64,000 nucleotides of DNA. It comes from Collimonas rhizosphaerae. GTDB lineage: Bacteria; Pseudomonadota; Gammaproteobacteria; Burkholderiales; Burkholderiaceae_D. The translations under genes were made by a program, and so were the position numbers. Of the stretch, positions 24,746 to 34,453 are shown one piece after another. Numbering within the stretch: the first letter of the stretch is position 1; every line of letters starts with the position of its first letter. The DNA is taken from positions 25,003-89,002 of the forward strand of contig NZ_JBANDC010000021.1 in the NCBI RefSeq assembly GCF_038896935.1, given 5' to 3'. The notes under the pieces are model-generated. The model saw nothing but the letters and a program-made list of their open reading frames with translations, was not told the origin of the DNA and searched no databases.

Positions 24746-25891
24746 ATGATTCGCGAAAGCCTGACGCCGCGCAGCAACTGGCAAGAACAATTCGAATCGC
24801 TCGGTTTTACCTACCACTCGATCGACGACCTGTATTGGGACGAGCGCTACGCCTATCGCTTCACCGCGGCGCAGATCGATGCGGTCGAAGACGCCACCAG
24901 CGAATTGCACCAGATGGCGCTGCAGGCGGTCGAGCATGTGATCGCGCACGAACGGCTGGAACAGTTCGCCATTCCGCAGCCGTTCTGGGCGCTGGTCGAA
25001 GAAAGCTGGCGCGAAAAAGAATTTTCCCTGTACGGACGCTTCGACTTGTCCTGGGACGGCCGCAGTCCGCCCAAAATGCTGGAGTACAACGCCGATACCC
25101 CGACCGGGCTGGTGGAATCCAGCGTGGCGCAATGGTATTGGCTGCAAGACGTGTTCCCGCAAGCGGACCAGTTCAACTCCCTCCATGAAAAACTGATCGC
25201 CCAGTGGCAAACCCTGGCCCGCGACCATCACAGCAAAGGCTTACTGCACTTCGCCTGCATCGGCGGCCATGAGGAAGACGAAGGCAACCTGGCTTACCTG
25301 CGCGACACCGCGATCCAGGCTGGTTTCGCCACCAAGCAGCTAGCCATCGAACATATCGGCTGGGACGACCGGCACGCGGAATTTGTCGACGACTTCGACC
25401 TGAAGATAGACAACCTGTTCAAGCTTTATCCGTGGGAATGGCTGTGCCGCGAAGCGTTTGCCGAACACCTGCTGGCGCGGCCGCTGCGCCTGATCGAACC
25501 GGCCTGGAAGATGGTGCTGTCCAACAAGGCCATCCTGCCGGTGCTGTGGGAACTGTTTCCCGGCCACCCCAACCTGCTGCCGGCGTTCTTCGACGCCTGG
25601 CACATCAGCGGCGATTTTGTGAAGAAGCCGCTGTATTCGCGCGAGGGCGAAAACATCACGATCTATGCCAGCGGCGAAGTCCACCACCAGCCGGGCCAAT
25701 ATGGCGCCGAGGGCTATATCTACCAGGCATTTGCCGCGCAGCCGAAATTCGACGACGGCATCACGCCAGCCTACACTTCGGTCGGTTCCTGGGTGGTAGG
25801 CGACACCCCGGCCGGCATCGGCATCCGCGAAGACGTGTCGCTGATCACCAAGGACACCAGCCGCTTTGTGCCGCATTATTTTGTCGACTGA
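24746..25891 (+). CDS. YgiC-like ATP-grasp ligase (glutathionylspermidine synthase family)
   Basis: A 381-residue protein of the glutathionylspermidine-synthetase preATP-grasp/ATP-grasp type. Recognisable segments are YAYRFTAAQID, GRFDLSWDG, KMLEYNADTPTGLVESS, and PWEW near residue 230; the ATP-binding part includes FVKKPLYSREGENI and the C-terminus GDTPAGIGIREDVSLITKD. GspS joins glutathione to spermidine by an amide bond; YgiC homologues are predicted amidoligases with unknown peptide and amine substrates. Here it lies in the same run as a spermidine-type synthase and DUF350, which suggests a polyamine substrate. Start 24746 follows the YgiB stop by 2 nt. Confidence 0.85.
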   Translation: MIRESLTPRSNWQEQFESLGFTYHSIDDLYWDERYAYRFTAAQIDAVEDATSELHQMALQAVEHVIAHERLEQFAIPQPFWALVEESWREKEFSLYGRFDLSWDGRSPPKMLEYNADTPTGLVESSVAQWYWLQDVFPQADQFNSLHEKLIAQWQTLARDHHSKGLLHFACIGGHEEDEGNLAYLRDTAIQAGFATKQLAIEHIGWDDRHAEFVDDFDLKIDNLFKLYPWEWLCREAFAEHLLARPLRLIEPAWKMVLSNKAILPVLWELFPGHPNLLPAFFDAWHISGDFVKKPLYSREGENITIYASGEVHHQPGQYGAEGYIYQAFAAQPKFDDGITPAYTSVGSWVVGDTPAGIGIREDVSLITKDTSRFVPHYFVD

Positions 25892-25950
25892 CGATCAAAC
25901 AGCAAATTTGAAGCACGTTCCCTCCCCTTGATACCAGGAGCACTGATCTT

Positions 25951-26352
25951 ATGAACTTTCTCCCCGTCGGCCTGCCGGCCTTCCTGTCTCACTTCGGACT
26001 CGCACTGTTGCTGGTGGCGATATTTTTCGTGGTGTATATTTTCATCACGCCCTATCATGAACTGCGCCTGATCCGCGCCGGCAATCACGCAGCCGCCGCC
26101 AGCCTGGCCGGCGCCTTGCTCGGCTATATCGCGGCCTTGGCGTCAGCCATAGCGAACAGCGTCAACCTGCTCGACATGCTGGTGTGGGGTGTGGTGGCCC
26201 TGGTGGTGCAGTTGCTGGCTTTCCTGATCGTCAAGCTGCTGCTGCCGACGCTGCTGGCCGATATTCCCGAAAACAAGATCGCATCCGGCGTCTTTCTTGG
26301 TACAGTAAGTCTTGGCCTGGGCTTGTTGAATGCCGCCTGCATGACTTATTGA
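25951..26352 (+). CDS. DUF350 inner-membrane protein (YjfL-like)
   Basis: A 133-residue protein with four hydrophobic segments, in the pattern of DUF350/YjfL: AIFFVVYIFITPYHELRLIRAGNHAAAASLAGALLGY in parts, then a C-terminal pair ending GVFLGTVSLGLGLLNAACMT. The function is unknown. In E. coli, yjfL lies beside yjfM (YgiB-like) and yjfC (YgiC-like), and the same three families are adjacent here. It probably acts at the inner membrane together with them. Confidence 0.8.
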   Translation: MNFLPVGLPAFLSHFGLALLLVAIFFVVYIFITPYHELRLIRAGNHAAAASLAGALLGYIAALASAIANSVNLLDMLVWGVVALVVQLLAFLIVKLLLPTLLADIPENKIASGVFLGTVSLGLGLLNAACMTY

Positions 26353-26365
26353 TTAAGGATTTTCC

Positions 26366-27091
26366 GTGCCTCGTTTTTACGTTCCTACCCCGCTCGAAAT
26401 CGGCCAGCAGCTGGCGTTGCCGGAAGCCGTCGCCCACCACCTGCTGGTGCTGCGGCTGGGGCCGGCGGCGCCCGTCACCCTGTTCAACGGTGAAGGCGGC
26501 GAATACACCGCCACCATCAGCAGCATTGAAAAAAAGCGCGTCGGTGTCGAGATCAAGACTTTCTCGCCGCGCGAGGCGGAGCTGCCGTATGCGATCACGC
26601 TGGCCCAGGCGCTGCCGGAGTCGTCGAAACTGGACTGGATCATCGAAAAAGCCGTCGAACTCGGGGTCGCGGCAATCCAGCCGCTGGCGGCGCAGCGCTG
26701 CGTAGTGCGCCTCAACAGCGAGCGCGCCGAGAAGAAACAGAACCACTGGCAAGCGGTGATCGTCGCCGCCGCCGAACAGAGCGGCCGCAACCGCCTGCCT
26801 ACCCTGTCCAGCCTCAGTCCTTTCAACGACTGGGTCCAACAGCAGGACCTGCACAAACGCATCCTGCTGTCGCCGCGCGGCGAGCAATCGCTGTCGGACT
26901 GGGCGCGCCACCAGCCGCCGCAGGCGCTGGCGCTGCTGATCGGGCCGGAAGGCGGGTTCACGGAAGCCGAAGAAAACCTGGCCTGCAGCCAAGGCGCGCT
27001 GATGTTGTCGATGGGACCGCGGATCCTGCGCACCGAAACCGCCGGCCTGGCGGCGCTGGCCGCGATCAACGCGATCTGGGGCGAGATGTAG
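26366..27091 (+). CDS. rsmE: 16S rRNA (uracil(1498)-N(3))-methyltransferase
   Basis: A 241-residue SPOUT-fold methyltransferase: PRFYVP start, HHLLVLRL, KLDWIIEKAVELGV, EQSGRN, the knot region LLIGPEGGFTEAEE and LGPRILRTETAGLAAL-type SMGPRILRTETA. It methylates U1498 of 16S rRNA. A GTG start at 26366 is used, 13 nt after the DUF350 stop; family alignment (MPRFYV) supports it. Complete. Confidence 0.93.
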   Translation: MPRFYVPTPLEIGQQLALPEAVAHHLLVLRLGPAAPVTLFNGEGGEYTATISSIEKKRVGVEIKTFSPREAELPYAITLAQALPESSKLDWIIEKAVELGVAAIQPLAAQRCVVRLNSERAEKKQNHWQAVIVAAAEQSGRNRLPTLSSLSPFNDWVQQQDLHKRILLSPRGEQSLSDWARHQPPQALALLIGPEGGFTEAEENLACSQGALMLSMGPRILRTETAGLAALAAINAIWGEM

Positions 27092-27339
27092 TTTCGTCAA
27101 CCCGGCGCTTGCCTCTATCGATCCTACAATTTGTTCTAAGCAAAAATATAAGCGCTGGCTAGAATGGTAAACGCAGTCAAGACACAATCGTTTTCAGTTG
27201 CGCAACTACTCAAAGCCCTTAGCCCGTTGTAAGATCGATCTTCTCAACTGCTTTGTATTTACAGAGCAGCAACCTGCCTCGACGGCTGACGTTGTATCAC
27301 GCGTTCATTATTGACGCATTATTTACTCAGGAGAATATT

Positions 27340-27810
27340 ATGGGATTGCTGGATTCGGTACTTGGCGCAATCGGTGGCGGCGGCCAACAGCAAGCAGGTG
27401 GAAATAACACGCAAGCCCTGTTGATCCAGGCTGCATTGCCGATGCTGCTCAAAGCGCTGCAAGGTGGTGGTGCGGGCCAGGCTGCCGGAGCGGACGCCGG
27501 TTCCGGCGGCGGCCTGCTCAGTGCATTGGAAGGCGCCGGCCTGGGTTCGGTGGTGCAGTCATGGATAGGCACCGGCCAAAACCAGCCTATCTCGCCAGAC
27601 CAGGTGCAACAGGCGCTGGGCGGCGGCCACCTGCAGGAACTGGCGCAAGCGGCAGGCATTTCGCCAGCAGAAGCAGCCGGCCACCTGTCGGAGATCCTGC
27701 CTGGCCTGGTGGACAAGCTGACGCCGCACGGCGAAGCCAGCCCTGCTCCTGGCGGCGTCGATCTCGGCAGTTTGCTGGGCGGTCTCCTGGGCGGCAACAA
27801 ACCAGCCTAA
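27340..27810 (+). CDS. YidB-like DUF937 protein
   Basis: A 156-residue Gly/Gln/Ala-rich protein of the DUF937/YidB family, with MGLLDSVLGAIGG, the central LLSALEGAGLGSVVQSWIGTGQN, then QPISPDQVQQALG and a C-terminal GSLLGGLLGG. The function is unknown; homologues are small cytosolic proteins. A strong CAGGAGAA site precedes the ATG. The 248 bp upstream contain the palindrome AAGATCGATCTT (27229-27240) but no clear promoter. A terminator follows. Confidence 0.85.
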   Translation: MGLLDSVLGAIGGGGQQQAGGNNTQALLIQAALPMLLKALQGGGAGQAAGADAGSGGGLLSALEGAGLGSVVQSWIGTGQNQPISPDQVQQALGGGHLQELAQAAGISPAEAAGHLSEILPGLVDKLTPHGEASPAPGGVDLGSLLGGLLGGNKPA

Positions 27811-27836
27811 GCAAAACCAGGCTATTTCTGATTGAG

Positions 27837-27866
27837 AAAAATCGCCCTCCGGGGCGATTTTTTTTG
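27837..27866 (+). terminator. Terminator after DUF937 gene
   Basis: The stem AAAATCGCCC / GGGCGATTTT with a TCCG loop is followed by a run of T residues on the + strand. Confidence 0.9.
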
Positions 27867-28032
27867 GCCATGGCAATCCCGGATTCCTGATTCAGTATCC
27901 AAAATTCAATAAAATGGCTGTTTTATCAATTAAAAATCGTGCAATCCGCTGCGGTTCGACTTCCGTGCAGGGGCAAGAGGCCGAAAGCATTTATAATGCA
28001 GGGTTTTGGCAATAAATATTCCGGTCACTTCA

Positions 28033-29019
28033 ATGAAGGTATTTCGCGGACTTCCCAACGCCGAATCGCGTGCGCCTTGCGCGCTCACTATCGGCAACTT
28101 TGACGGCGTGCATCGCGGCCACCAGGTGCTGCTCGCGCACGTCCGCAAGGCTGCCACTGAACTGGGGCTGGATGCCGCGGTCATGACGTTCGAGCCGCAT
28201 CCACGCGAATTTTTTGCGCAGCGCGCCGGCCAGCCGGGCAATATGCCGACCCGTGTCGCCAACCTGCGCGACAAGCTGCAGTCGCTGTCCCAGGCCGGCA
28301 TAGACCGCGTGATCGTCGAACATTTCAACGCCAGCTTTGCCGCCATGTCGCCCCAGGATTTCATTGAGAAAGTACTGGTCGAGGGCCTGCATGTGAAATG
28401 GCTGATGGTCGGCGAAGATTTCTGCTTCGGCGCCCGCCGCGCCGGCAATATCGCGACCTTGATCGAGGCCGGCAAGAAATATGGCTTCCAGGTCGAGACC
28501 CTGCCGACTGTCATGAACGACGGCGCACGGGTATCGTCGTCGGCGGTGCGCGCTGCACTGGCGGCCGGCGATTTCAGCCACGCACGGGCGCTGCTGGGCC
28601 ATCCGTACTCCATCTCGGGCCATGTGGTGCATGGCAAGAAGCTCGGCCGCACCATCGGCTTCCCGACCCTGAACCTGCGCGTCAACCATAAACTGCCGGC
28701 GCTGTCCGGCATCTTCGTGGTCAACGTCCATGGCCTGGCCGACCGGCCTTTGCCGGCGGTCGCCAGCATCGGCATCCGCCCCACCGTGGACGACAGCGGC
28801 CGGGTGCTGCTGGAAAGTTATATCCTCGACTTTACCGGCGATTGCTACGGCAAGCTGATACAGGTCGAGTTTTTGCAAAAACTGCGCGACGAAGAGAAAT
28901 ATGTCGATTTGCCGACCCTGACCGCCGCGATTACGCGCGATGTCAGCAATGCACGCGCGTATTTCCGCCAGCACGGCCAGCATGACTTGTCGGCGGTTTC
29001 GGCCACCGATCGAATTTGA
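28033..29019 (+). CDS. ribF: Bifunctional riboflavin kinase/FAD synthetase
   Basis: A 328-residue enzyme. The N-terminal FAD synthetase half has LTIGNFDGVHRGHQ and MTFEPHPREFF; VSSSAVRAAL leads into the C-terminal kinase half with GHVVHGKKLGRTIGFPTLNL. It converts riboflavin to FMN and FAD. The ATG at 28033 (MKVFRG) is chosen over a TTG at 28006. A perfect TATAAT is present at 27992-27997, but its -35 is poor. No FMN riboswitch consensus is seen. First gene of the ribF-ileS-lspA-coaBC-dut run. Confidence 0.95.
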   Translation: MKVFRGLPNAESRAPCALTIGNFDGVHRGHQVLLAHVRKAATELGLDAAVMTFEPHPREFFAQRAGQPGNMPTRVANLRDKLQSLSQAGIDRVIVEHFNASFAAMSPQDFIEKVLVEGLHVKWLMVGEDFCFGARRAGNIATLIEAGKKYGFQVETLPTVMNDGARVSSSAVRAALAAGDFSHARALLGHPYSISGHVVHGKKLGRTIGFPTLNLRVNHKLPALSGIFVVNVHGLADRPLPAVASIGIRPTVDDSGRVLLESYILDFTGDCYGKLIQVEFLQKLRDEEKYVDLPTLTAAITRDVSNARAYFRQHGQHDLSAVSATDRI

Positions 29020-29100
29020 CGCTGTCAGCAATTCCTCGCGCCTTGCCTGCGCTTATGCCTACATATATGCCGGCCCCACAGAATTCCACTGAAGAAAATT

Positions 29101-32010
29101 ATGTCCGACCAGACCAGCAAACCAGAAAACAATAAACCGGCGAAACAGCAAGGCAAGCCGCAAAATAAGCCGCAAAGCAAATACCCGGTCAACATGACCG
29201 AGACGCCTTTCCCCATGCGCGGCGATCTCGCCAAGCGCGAGCCGCAATGGGTCAAGCAGTGGCAGGAAAAGAAAGTCTACGAACGGATCCGCAAAGCTTC
29301 CAAGGGCCGCCCGAAATTCATCCTGCATGACGGCCCGCCCTACGCCAACGGCGAGATCCACCTGGGCCACGCCGTCAACAAGATCCTCAAGGACATGATC
29401 GTCAAGGCCCGCAACATGGCCGGCTTCGATGCGCCTTACGTGCCCGGTTGGGATTGCCACGGCATGCCGATCGAGATCCAGATCGAAAAGAAATACGGCA
29501 AGAACCTGCCGGTGGCCGAAGTGCAGTCGAAAGCGCGCGCTTACGCCAATGAACAGATCGACCTGCAAAGAAAAGACTTTATCCGCCTCGGCGTGCTGGG
29601 CGAATGGGACAACCCGTATCTGACCATGGCCTTTGGCAATGAGGCCGACGAACTGCGCGCCCTTGGCGCCATCCTGGAAAAAGGTTATGTGTACCGCGGC
29701 CTGAAACCGGTCAACTGGTGCTTCGATTGCGGTTCGGCCCTGGCTGAAGCGGAAGTGGAATACCAGGACAAGCGCGATCCGTCGATCGACGTCGGCTTCC
29801 CGTTCGCCGAGCCCGAAAAGCTGGCTGCGGCCTTCGGTCTGCCATCGCTGCCGACCAATAAAGGCTACGTGGTGATCTGGACCACCACGCCATGGACCAT
29901 CCCGTCCAACCAGGCGCTCAACGTCCATCCGGAAGTCGACTACGCGCTGGTGCAGACCGCGCGCAACGGCGAAGCGCTGCTGCTGATCCTGGCGCAGGAC
30001 CTGGTCGAAGACGCGCTGCAGCGGTTCGGCCTCGAAGGCAAAATCATCGCCACCTGCAAAGGCGAAGCGCTGGCGCTCATCAATTTCAAACATCCGCTGG
30101 CCGACAGCGATCCCGGCTACAACCGCCTGTCGCCGGTCTACCTGGGCGACTACGTCACCACCGACAGCGGCACCGGCATCGTGCACTCGGCGCCGGCCTA
30201 TGGCATCGAAGACTTTATCTCCTGCAAGGCGCATGGCATGAAGGATGACGACATCATCAGCCCGGTCATGGGTGATGGCAAGTTTGCATCCTGGCTGCCG
30301 TTCTTTGCCGGCATGACCATCTGGGAAGCGTCCAAGCCGATCTGCGCCAAGCTGGAAGAAGCCGGCGCGCTGTTCAAGCTGGTCATGTTCGACCACAGTT
30401 ACATGCATTGCTGGCGCCATAAGACGCCGATCATCTACCGCGCCACGTCGCAATGGTTCGCCAGCATGGACAACCTGCCGAAGGACGGCCACCCGAGCCT
30501 GCGCGCAACCGCCCTGCAAGCGATCGAGGACACTGCCTTCTTCCCGGCCTGGGGCAAGGCGCGACTGCACGGCATGATCGCCAACCGTCCCGACTGGACC
30601 CTGTCGCGCCAGCGCCAATGGGGTGTGCCGATGGCTTTCTTCGTGCACAAGGAAAGCGGCCAGCTGCATCCGCGCACGCCTGAACTGCTGGAACAGATCG
30701 CGCAGCGCGTCGAGCAAAGCGGGATCGAAGCCTGGCAGGCGCTGGATCCGAAAGAGCTGCTGGGCGACGACGCCGTCAACTATGTCAAGAACAGGGACAC
30801 GCTGGATGTCTGGTTCGATTCCGGCTCTACCCACCAGACGGTATTGCGCGGTTCGCACGCCAGCCAGCTGCAGTTCCCGGCCGACCTCTACCTGGAAGGC
30901 TCGGACCAGCATCGCGGCTGGTTCCACTCCTCGTTGCTGACCTCGGCCATGTTGAATGGCCGCGCGCCGTACAACGCCCTGCTGACGCACGGCTTCGTGG
31001 TCGACGGCGAAGGCCGCAAGATGTCGAAGTCGCTGAAGAACGGCGTCGAGCCGCAAAAGGTGGCCGACTCGCTGGGCGCGGAAATCCTGCGCCTGTGGGT
31101 TGCCTCCAGCGACTATTCCGGCGAAATCACCATCTCCGAAGAGATCCTCAAGCGCGTGACGGAATCGTACCGCCGCATCCGCAACACCTTGCGCTTCCTG
31201 CTGGCCAACACCTCGGACTTCAATCCGGCAACCGATGCGGTGCCGATCGCCGAGCTGCTGGAAATCGACCGCTATGCGATCGCCAGCATGGCGCAGCTGC
31301 AGGCCGACATCCTGAATCACTACGAGACCTACGAATTCCATCCGGTGATCTCGAAGCTGCAGATGTACTGCTCGGAAGATCTCGGCGGCTTCTATCTCGA
31401 TATCCTGAAAGACCGCCTGTACACCAGCGGCGTCAGTTCGCCGGCGCGCCGCTCCGCGCAAACCGCGATCTGGCATATCACCCAGGCCCTGCTGCGGGTG
31501 ATGGCGCCGACGCTGTCGTTCACGGCGGAAGAAGCCTGGTCGTTCTTCGCCAGCCCGGAAGCATTTGCCGCCAGCGATGAAACCATTTTCACGCAGACCT
31601 ATTACACGCTGCCGGAAATCAGCGACGCCGCGGCCCTGATCGAAAAATTCAACGCCATACGCGCGGTGCGCGCAGACGTCACCAAGCAGCTGGAAGAAGT
31701 GCGGGTGGCAGGCGGCATCGGTTCTTCGCTGCAGGCGGAGGTGGAAATCAAGGCGGCCCCGGCCAAGCATGCGCTGCTCGGCAGCCTGGGCGACGACCTG
31801 AAATTTGTCTTGATCACCTCCAGCGCTACAGTGTCCGAAGTGGCGACGGAAGCCGAAGAAACGATCGTGGTCACGCCGTCGGCGCAGCAGAAATGCGAAC
31901 GCTGCTGGCATTACCGGGCCGACGTCGGCAGCCACCCGGAACATCCGGGCCTGTGCGGACGCTGCGTCGCCAACCTGTTCGGCGGCGGCGAAGACCGGCA
32001 TTTTGCTTAA
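29101..32010 (+). CDS. ileS: Isoleucyl-tRNA synthetase
   Basis: A 969-residue class I synthetase: HLGH in GEIHLGHAVNK near residue 85, the editing domain with WTTTPWTIPSNQAL, KMSKSLKN near residue 640, and a C-terminal zinc site CERCWHY...CGRC. It charges tRNA-Ile and edits valine. The N-terminal ~28 residues are Lys/Gln/Asn-rich and poorly conserved. A GAAGAAA site precedes the ATG. The opposite strand has a long shadow frame. Confidence 0.97.
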   Translation: MSDQTSKPENNKPAKQQGKPQNKPQSKYPVNMTETPFPMRGDLAKREPQWVKQWQEKKVYERIRKASKGRPKFILHDGPPYANGEIHLGHAVNKILKDMIVKARNMAGFDAPYVPGWDCHGMPIEIQIEKKYGKNLPVAEVQSKARAYANEQIDLQRKDFIRLGVLGEWDNPYLTMAFGNEADELRALGAILEKGYVYRGLKPVNWCFDCGSALAEAEVEYQDKRDPSIDVGFPFAEPEKLAAAFGLPSLPTNKGYVVIWTTTPWTIPSNQALNVHPEVDYALVQTARNGEALLLILAQDLVEDALQRFGLEGKIIATCKGEALALINFKHPLADSDPGYNRLSPVYLGDYVTTDSGTGIVHSAPAYGIEDFISCKAHGMKDDDIISPVMGDGKFASWLPFFAGMTIWEASKPICAKLEEAGALFKLVMFDHSYMHCWRHKTPIIYRATSQWFASMDNLPKDGHPSLRATALQAIEDTAFFPAWGKARLHGMIANRPDWTLSRQRQWGVPMAFFVHKESGQLHPRTPELLEQIAQRVEQSGIEAWQALDPKELLGDDAVNYVKNRDTLDVWFDSGSTHQTVLRGSHASQLQFPADLYLEGSDQHRGWFHSSLLTSAMLNGRAPYNALLTHGFVVDGEGRKMSKSLKNGVEPQKVADSLGAEILRLWVASSDYSGEITISEEILKRVTESYRRIRNTLRFLLANTSDFNPATDAVPIAELLEIDRYAIASMAQLQADILNHYETYEFHPVISKLQMYCSEDLGGFYLDILKDRLYTSGVSSPARRSAQTAIWHITQALLRVMAPTLSFTAEEAWSFFASPEAFAASDETIFTQTYYTLPEISDAAALIEKFNAIRAVRADVTKQLEEVRVAGGIGSSLQAEVEIKAAPAKHALLGSLGDDLKFVLITSSATVSEVATEAEETIVVTPSAQQKCERCWHYRADVGSHPEHPGLCGRCVANLFGGGEDRHFA

Positions 32011-32095
32011 GCGATGAAGTAGGTTAACCAGGCGCGGCTTGCAATCGGCTACAAGCTTGCAGGCTGCGCATTTTGCCACATAGTTAAGAATCGAC

Positions 32096-32602
32096 ATGGT
32101 CACAAAAAAACGCTCTTCCGCTTCATCTTCTTCCAGCTACGGCCTGGCGCCATGGCTGGCTATCGCCGCGCTGGTGCTGCTGATCGACCAGCTTACCAAG
32201 ATCACCATCGTGCGCCTGTTCAGCTACGGCGAATCGCAGCCGGTGACTTCCTTCTTCAACCTGGTGCTGGTGTATAACAAGGGCGCCGCGTTCAGCTTCC
32301 TGTCCACCGAATCGGGCTGGCAACGCTACTTTTTCACCGCGCTCGGCATCGCCGCCGCGCTGTTCATCACTTTCCTGCTGAAACGCCATGCCGGACAACG
32401 CATGTTCTGCACTGCGCTGGCGCTGATCCTGGGCGGCGCCATCGGCAACGTGGTCGACCGCATCGCCTACGGCCACGTGATCGATTTCCTCGACATCTAC
32501 GTGCGCAACTGGCACTGGCCGGCTTTCAACATCGCCGATAGCGCGATCTGCGTCGGTGCGGTATTGTTTGTCATTGATGAGCTGCGGCGCGTAAACAAGT
32601 AA
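32096..32602 (+). CDS. lspA: Lipoprotein signal peptidase
   Basis: A 168-residue membrane protein with four hydrophobic segments. It has the aspartyl protease motifs NLVLVYNKGAAFSFL, GGAIGNVVDR and DFLDIYVRNWHWPAFNIADSAI in parts, with the two catalytic Asp residues. It cleaves prolipoprotein signal peptides. Located after ileS, the common proteobacterial order. Confidence 0.96.
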   Translation: MVTKKRSSASSSSSYGLAPWLAIAALVLLIDQLTKITIVRLFSYGESQPVTSFFNLVLVYNKGAAFSFLSTESGWQRYFFTALGIAAALFITFLLKRHAGQRMFCTALALILGGAIGNVVDRIAYGHVIDFLDIYVRNWHWPAFNIADSAICVGAVLFVIDELRRVNK

Positions 32603-32642
32603 GCAAGCAAGTAGCCAATACATAACGTTTCCAGGAGCAGGC

Positions 32643-33848
32643 ATGGATCTCGCTGGTAAAAAAATCGTGCTGGGACTGACCGGCGGCATCGCCTGCTACA
32701 AGGCGGCCGAATTCGCGCGCGCGCTGATCAAGGCCGGCGCTTCGGTGCAAGTGGTGATGACCGCGGCGGCAACCCACTTCATTACCCCGGTCACCATGCA
32801 GGGCTTGTCGGGCAAGCCGGTGTTTACCGATCAATGGGATGCGCGCATCGGCAACAACATGCCGCACATCGACCTCACCCGCGACGCCGACGCCATCGTG
32901 ATCGTGCCCTGCTCCGCCGACTTCATCTTCAAGCTGGCGCATGGCGCCTGCGACGACCTGCTGTCGACGCTATGCGTGGCGCGCCAGGCGACGCTGCCCT
33001 TGCTGGTGGCCCCGGCCATGAATGTCGAGATGTGGCAAAACGCGGCAACCCAGCGCAACCTGGCGCAACTGCTGGCCGACGGCATACAGCTGCTCGGCCC
33101 TGACGCCGGCGAACAGGCTTGCGGCGAAGTCGGCATGGGCCGCATGCTGGAAGCTCATGAGCTGCTGACGGAAGTGATCGCCTCGTTCCAGCCCAAGCTG
33201 CTGAAAGGAAAACGGCTGCTGCTGACCGCAGGCCCGACTTTCGAACCGATAGATCCGGTGCGCGGCATCACCAATCTCTCATCCGGGAAAATGGGCTATG
33301 CCGTGGCCCGCGCTGCTTACGAGGCGGGAGCCGAAGTCACCCTGGTATCCGGCCCGACCGCGCTCGCCACACCCTACGGCGTGCGCCGCATCAGCGTCCA
33401 GACCGCGCAGCAGATGCACGATATCGTAATGGCGCAGCTGGCCGGCGCCGACAGCCGCACCGATGTCTTCGTCGCCGTGGCGGCTGTAGCCGACTGGCGG
33501 GTAGCCAACGCCAGCCCGCAGAAACTGAAAAAGAATGCCGACGGCAGCGCGCCTGAACTGGTGTTCGAGCAAAATCCCGATATCCTGGCAGCAGTTGCGG
33601 CATTGCCGAAAGCGCCTTACTGTGTCGGTTTTGCGGCCGAATCGGAAAACCTGCTGCAATATGGCGAGGCCAAGCGGCTGCGGAAAAACGTGCCGCTATT
33701 GGTGGGCAATATCGGCCATGACACGTTTGGCAAGGACGATAACCAGCTGGTATTGTTTGACGCCAGCGGCCACACCAACCTGCCGCGCGCCGGCAAGCAG
33801 CAGCTGGCGCGCCAGCTGATTGCAGCAATCGCCGATCGTCTTGTTTAG
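32643..33848 (+). CDS. coaBC: Phosphopantothenoylcysteine decarboxylase/synthetase
   Basis: A 401-residue bifunctional enzyme. The CoaC flavoprotein half has LGLTGGIACYKAAE, the catalytic His in MPHIDL, and PAMNVEMW; the CoaB half has LLTAGPTFEPIDPVRGITNLSSGKMG and AAVADWR. It makes 4'-phosphopantetheine for coenzyme A. An AGGAGCAGGC site precedes the ATG. Directly upstream of dut, the usual arrangement. Confidence 0.96.
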   Translation: MDLAGKKIVLGLTGGIACYKAAEFARALIKAGASVQVVMTAAATHFITPVTMQGLSGKPVFTDQWDARIGNNMPHIDLTRDADAIVIVPCSADFIFKLAHGACDDLLSTLCVARQATLPLLVAPAMNVEMWQNAATQRNLAQLLADGIQLLGPDAGEQACGEVGMGRMLEAHELLTEVIASFQPKLLKGKRLLLTAGPTFEPIDPVRGITNLSSGKMGYAVARAAYEAGAEVTLVSGPTALATPYGVRRISVQTAQQMHDIVMAQLAGADSRTDVFVAVAAVADWRVANASPQKLKKNADGSAPELVFEQNPDILAAVAALPKAPYCVGFAAESENLLQYGEAKRLRKNVPLLVGNIGHDTFGKDDNQLVLFDASGHTNLPRAGKQQLARQLIAAIADRLV

Positions 33849-33992
33849 CGTCTGCATGCCGCTGCCGGTTTCAACGCCGGCGGCTTGCATCGAAAAATCC
33901 GCGGCAGCTTGATGAACACCGGGCAGGATTATTCCTGCCATGCCTGTTGCACCAGCCTCTATCATTTCACTTATAGATTGTTACAAAATTCA

Positions 33993-34442
33993 ATGAATAT
34001 CATCGACGTCAAAATTCTCGACCCGCGCATGCAAGATCAACTGCCGGCCTACGCCACCGAAGGCAGTGCGGGCCTCGACCTGCGCGCCTGCCTGGATGCC
34101 GCGCTGACGATCAAACCCGGTGAAACCCACCTGATCCCGACCGGCCTGGCAATCCACATCGGCGACCCGGCTTACGCGGCGATGATCCTGCCGCGCAGCG
34201 GCCTCGGCCATAAACACGGCATCGTGCTGGGGAACCTGGTGGGCCTGATCGACTCTGATTACCAGGGTCAGCTGATGGTTTCTACCTGGAACCGCGGAAC
34301 GACCGAATTTACCCTTAACCCGATGGACCGGCTGGCGCAATTGATCATCGTGCCTGTAGCACGTGTCCGTTTTAATGTCGTAGCCGATTTCGAGAGCAGC
34401 GAACGCGGCGCAGGCGGCTTCGGCAGCACCGGAAAACATTGA
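33993..34442 (+). CDS. dut: dUTP diphosphatase
   Basis: A 149-residue trimeric dUTPase with its five motifs: GSAGLDLRAC, PRSGLGHKHGI, GLIDSDYQGQL, DRLAQLIIVP and RGAGGFGSTG. It hydrolyses dUTP to dUMP and pyrophosphate. Its TGA overlaps a possible ATG (34442) of the next gene. 144 bp separate it from coaBC, with nothing recognisable in them. Confidence 0.96.
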   Translation: MNIIDVKILDPRMQDQLPAYATEGSAGLDLRACLDAALTIKPGETHLIPTGLAIHIGDPAYAAMILPRSGLGHKHGIVLGNLVGLIDSDYQGQLMVSTWNRGTTEFTLNPMDRLAQLIIVPVARVRFNVVADFESSERGAGGFGSTGKH

Positions 34443-34453
34443 TGGAGAAATTG

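Noticed and set aside
27871..28032. FMN riboswitch before ribF
   Set aside because: The conserved AGGG...GGGG-type helices of the RFN element are not visible, and the interval is too short for the usual structure.
29059..32103. A 1014-codon minus-strand frame opposite ileS
   Set aside because: The ileS frame has all class I synthetase motifs; the opposite frame has none and is explained by the regular GC-rich third positions.
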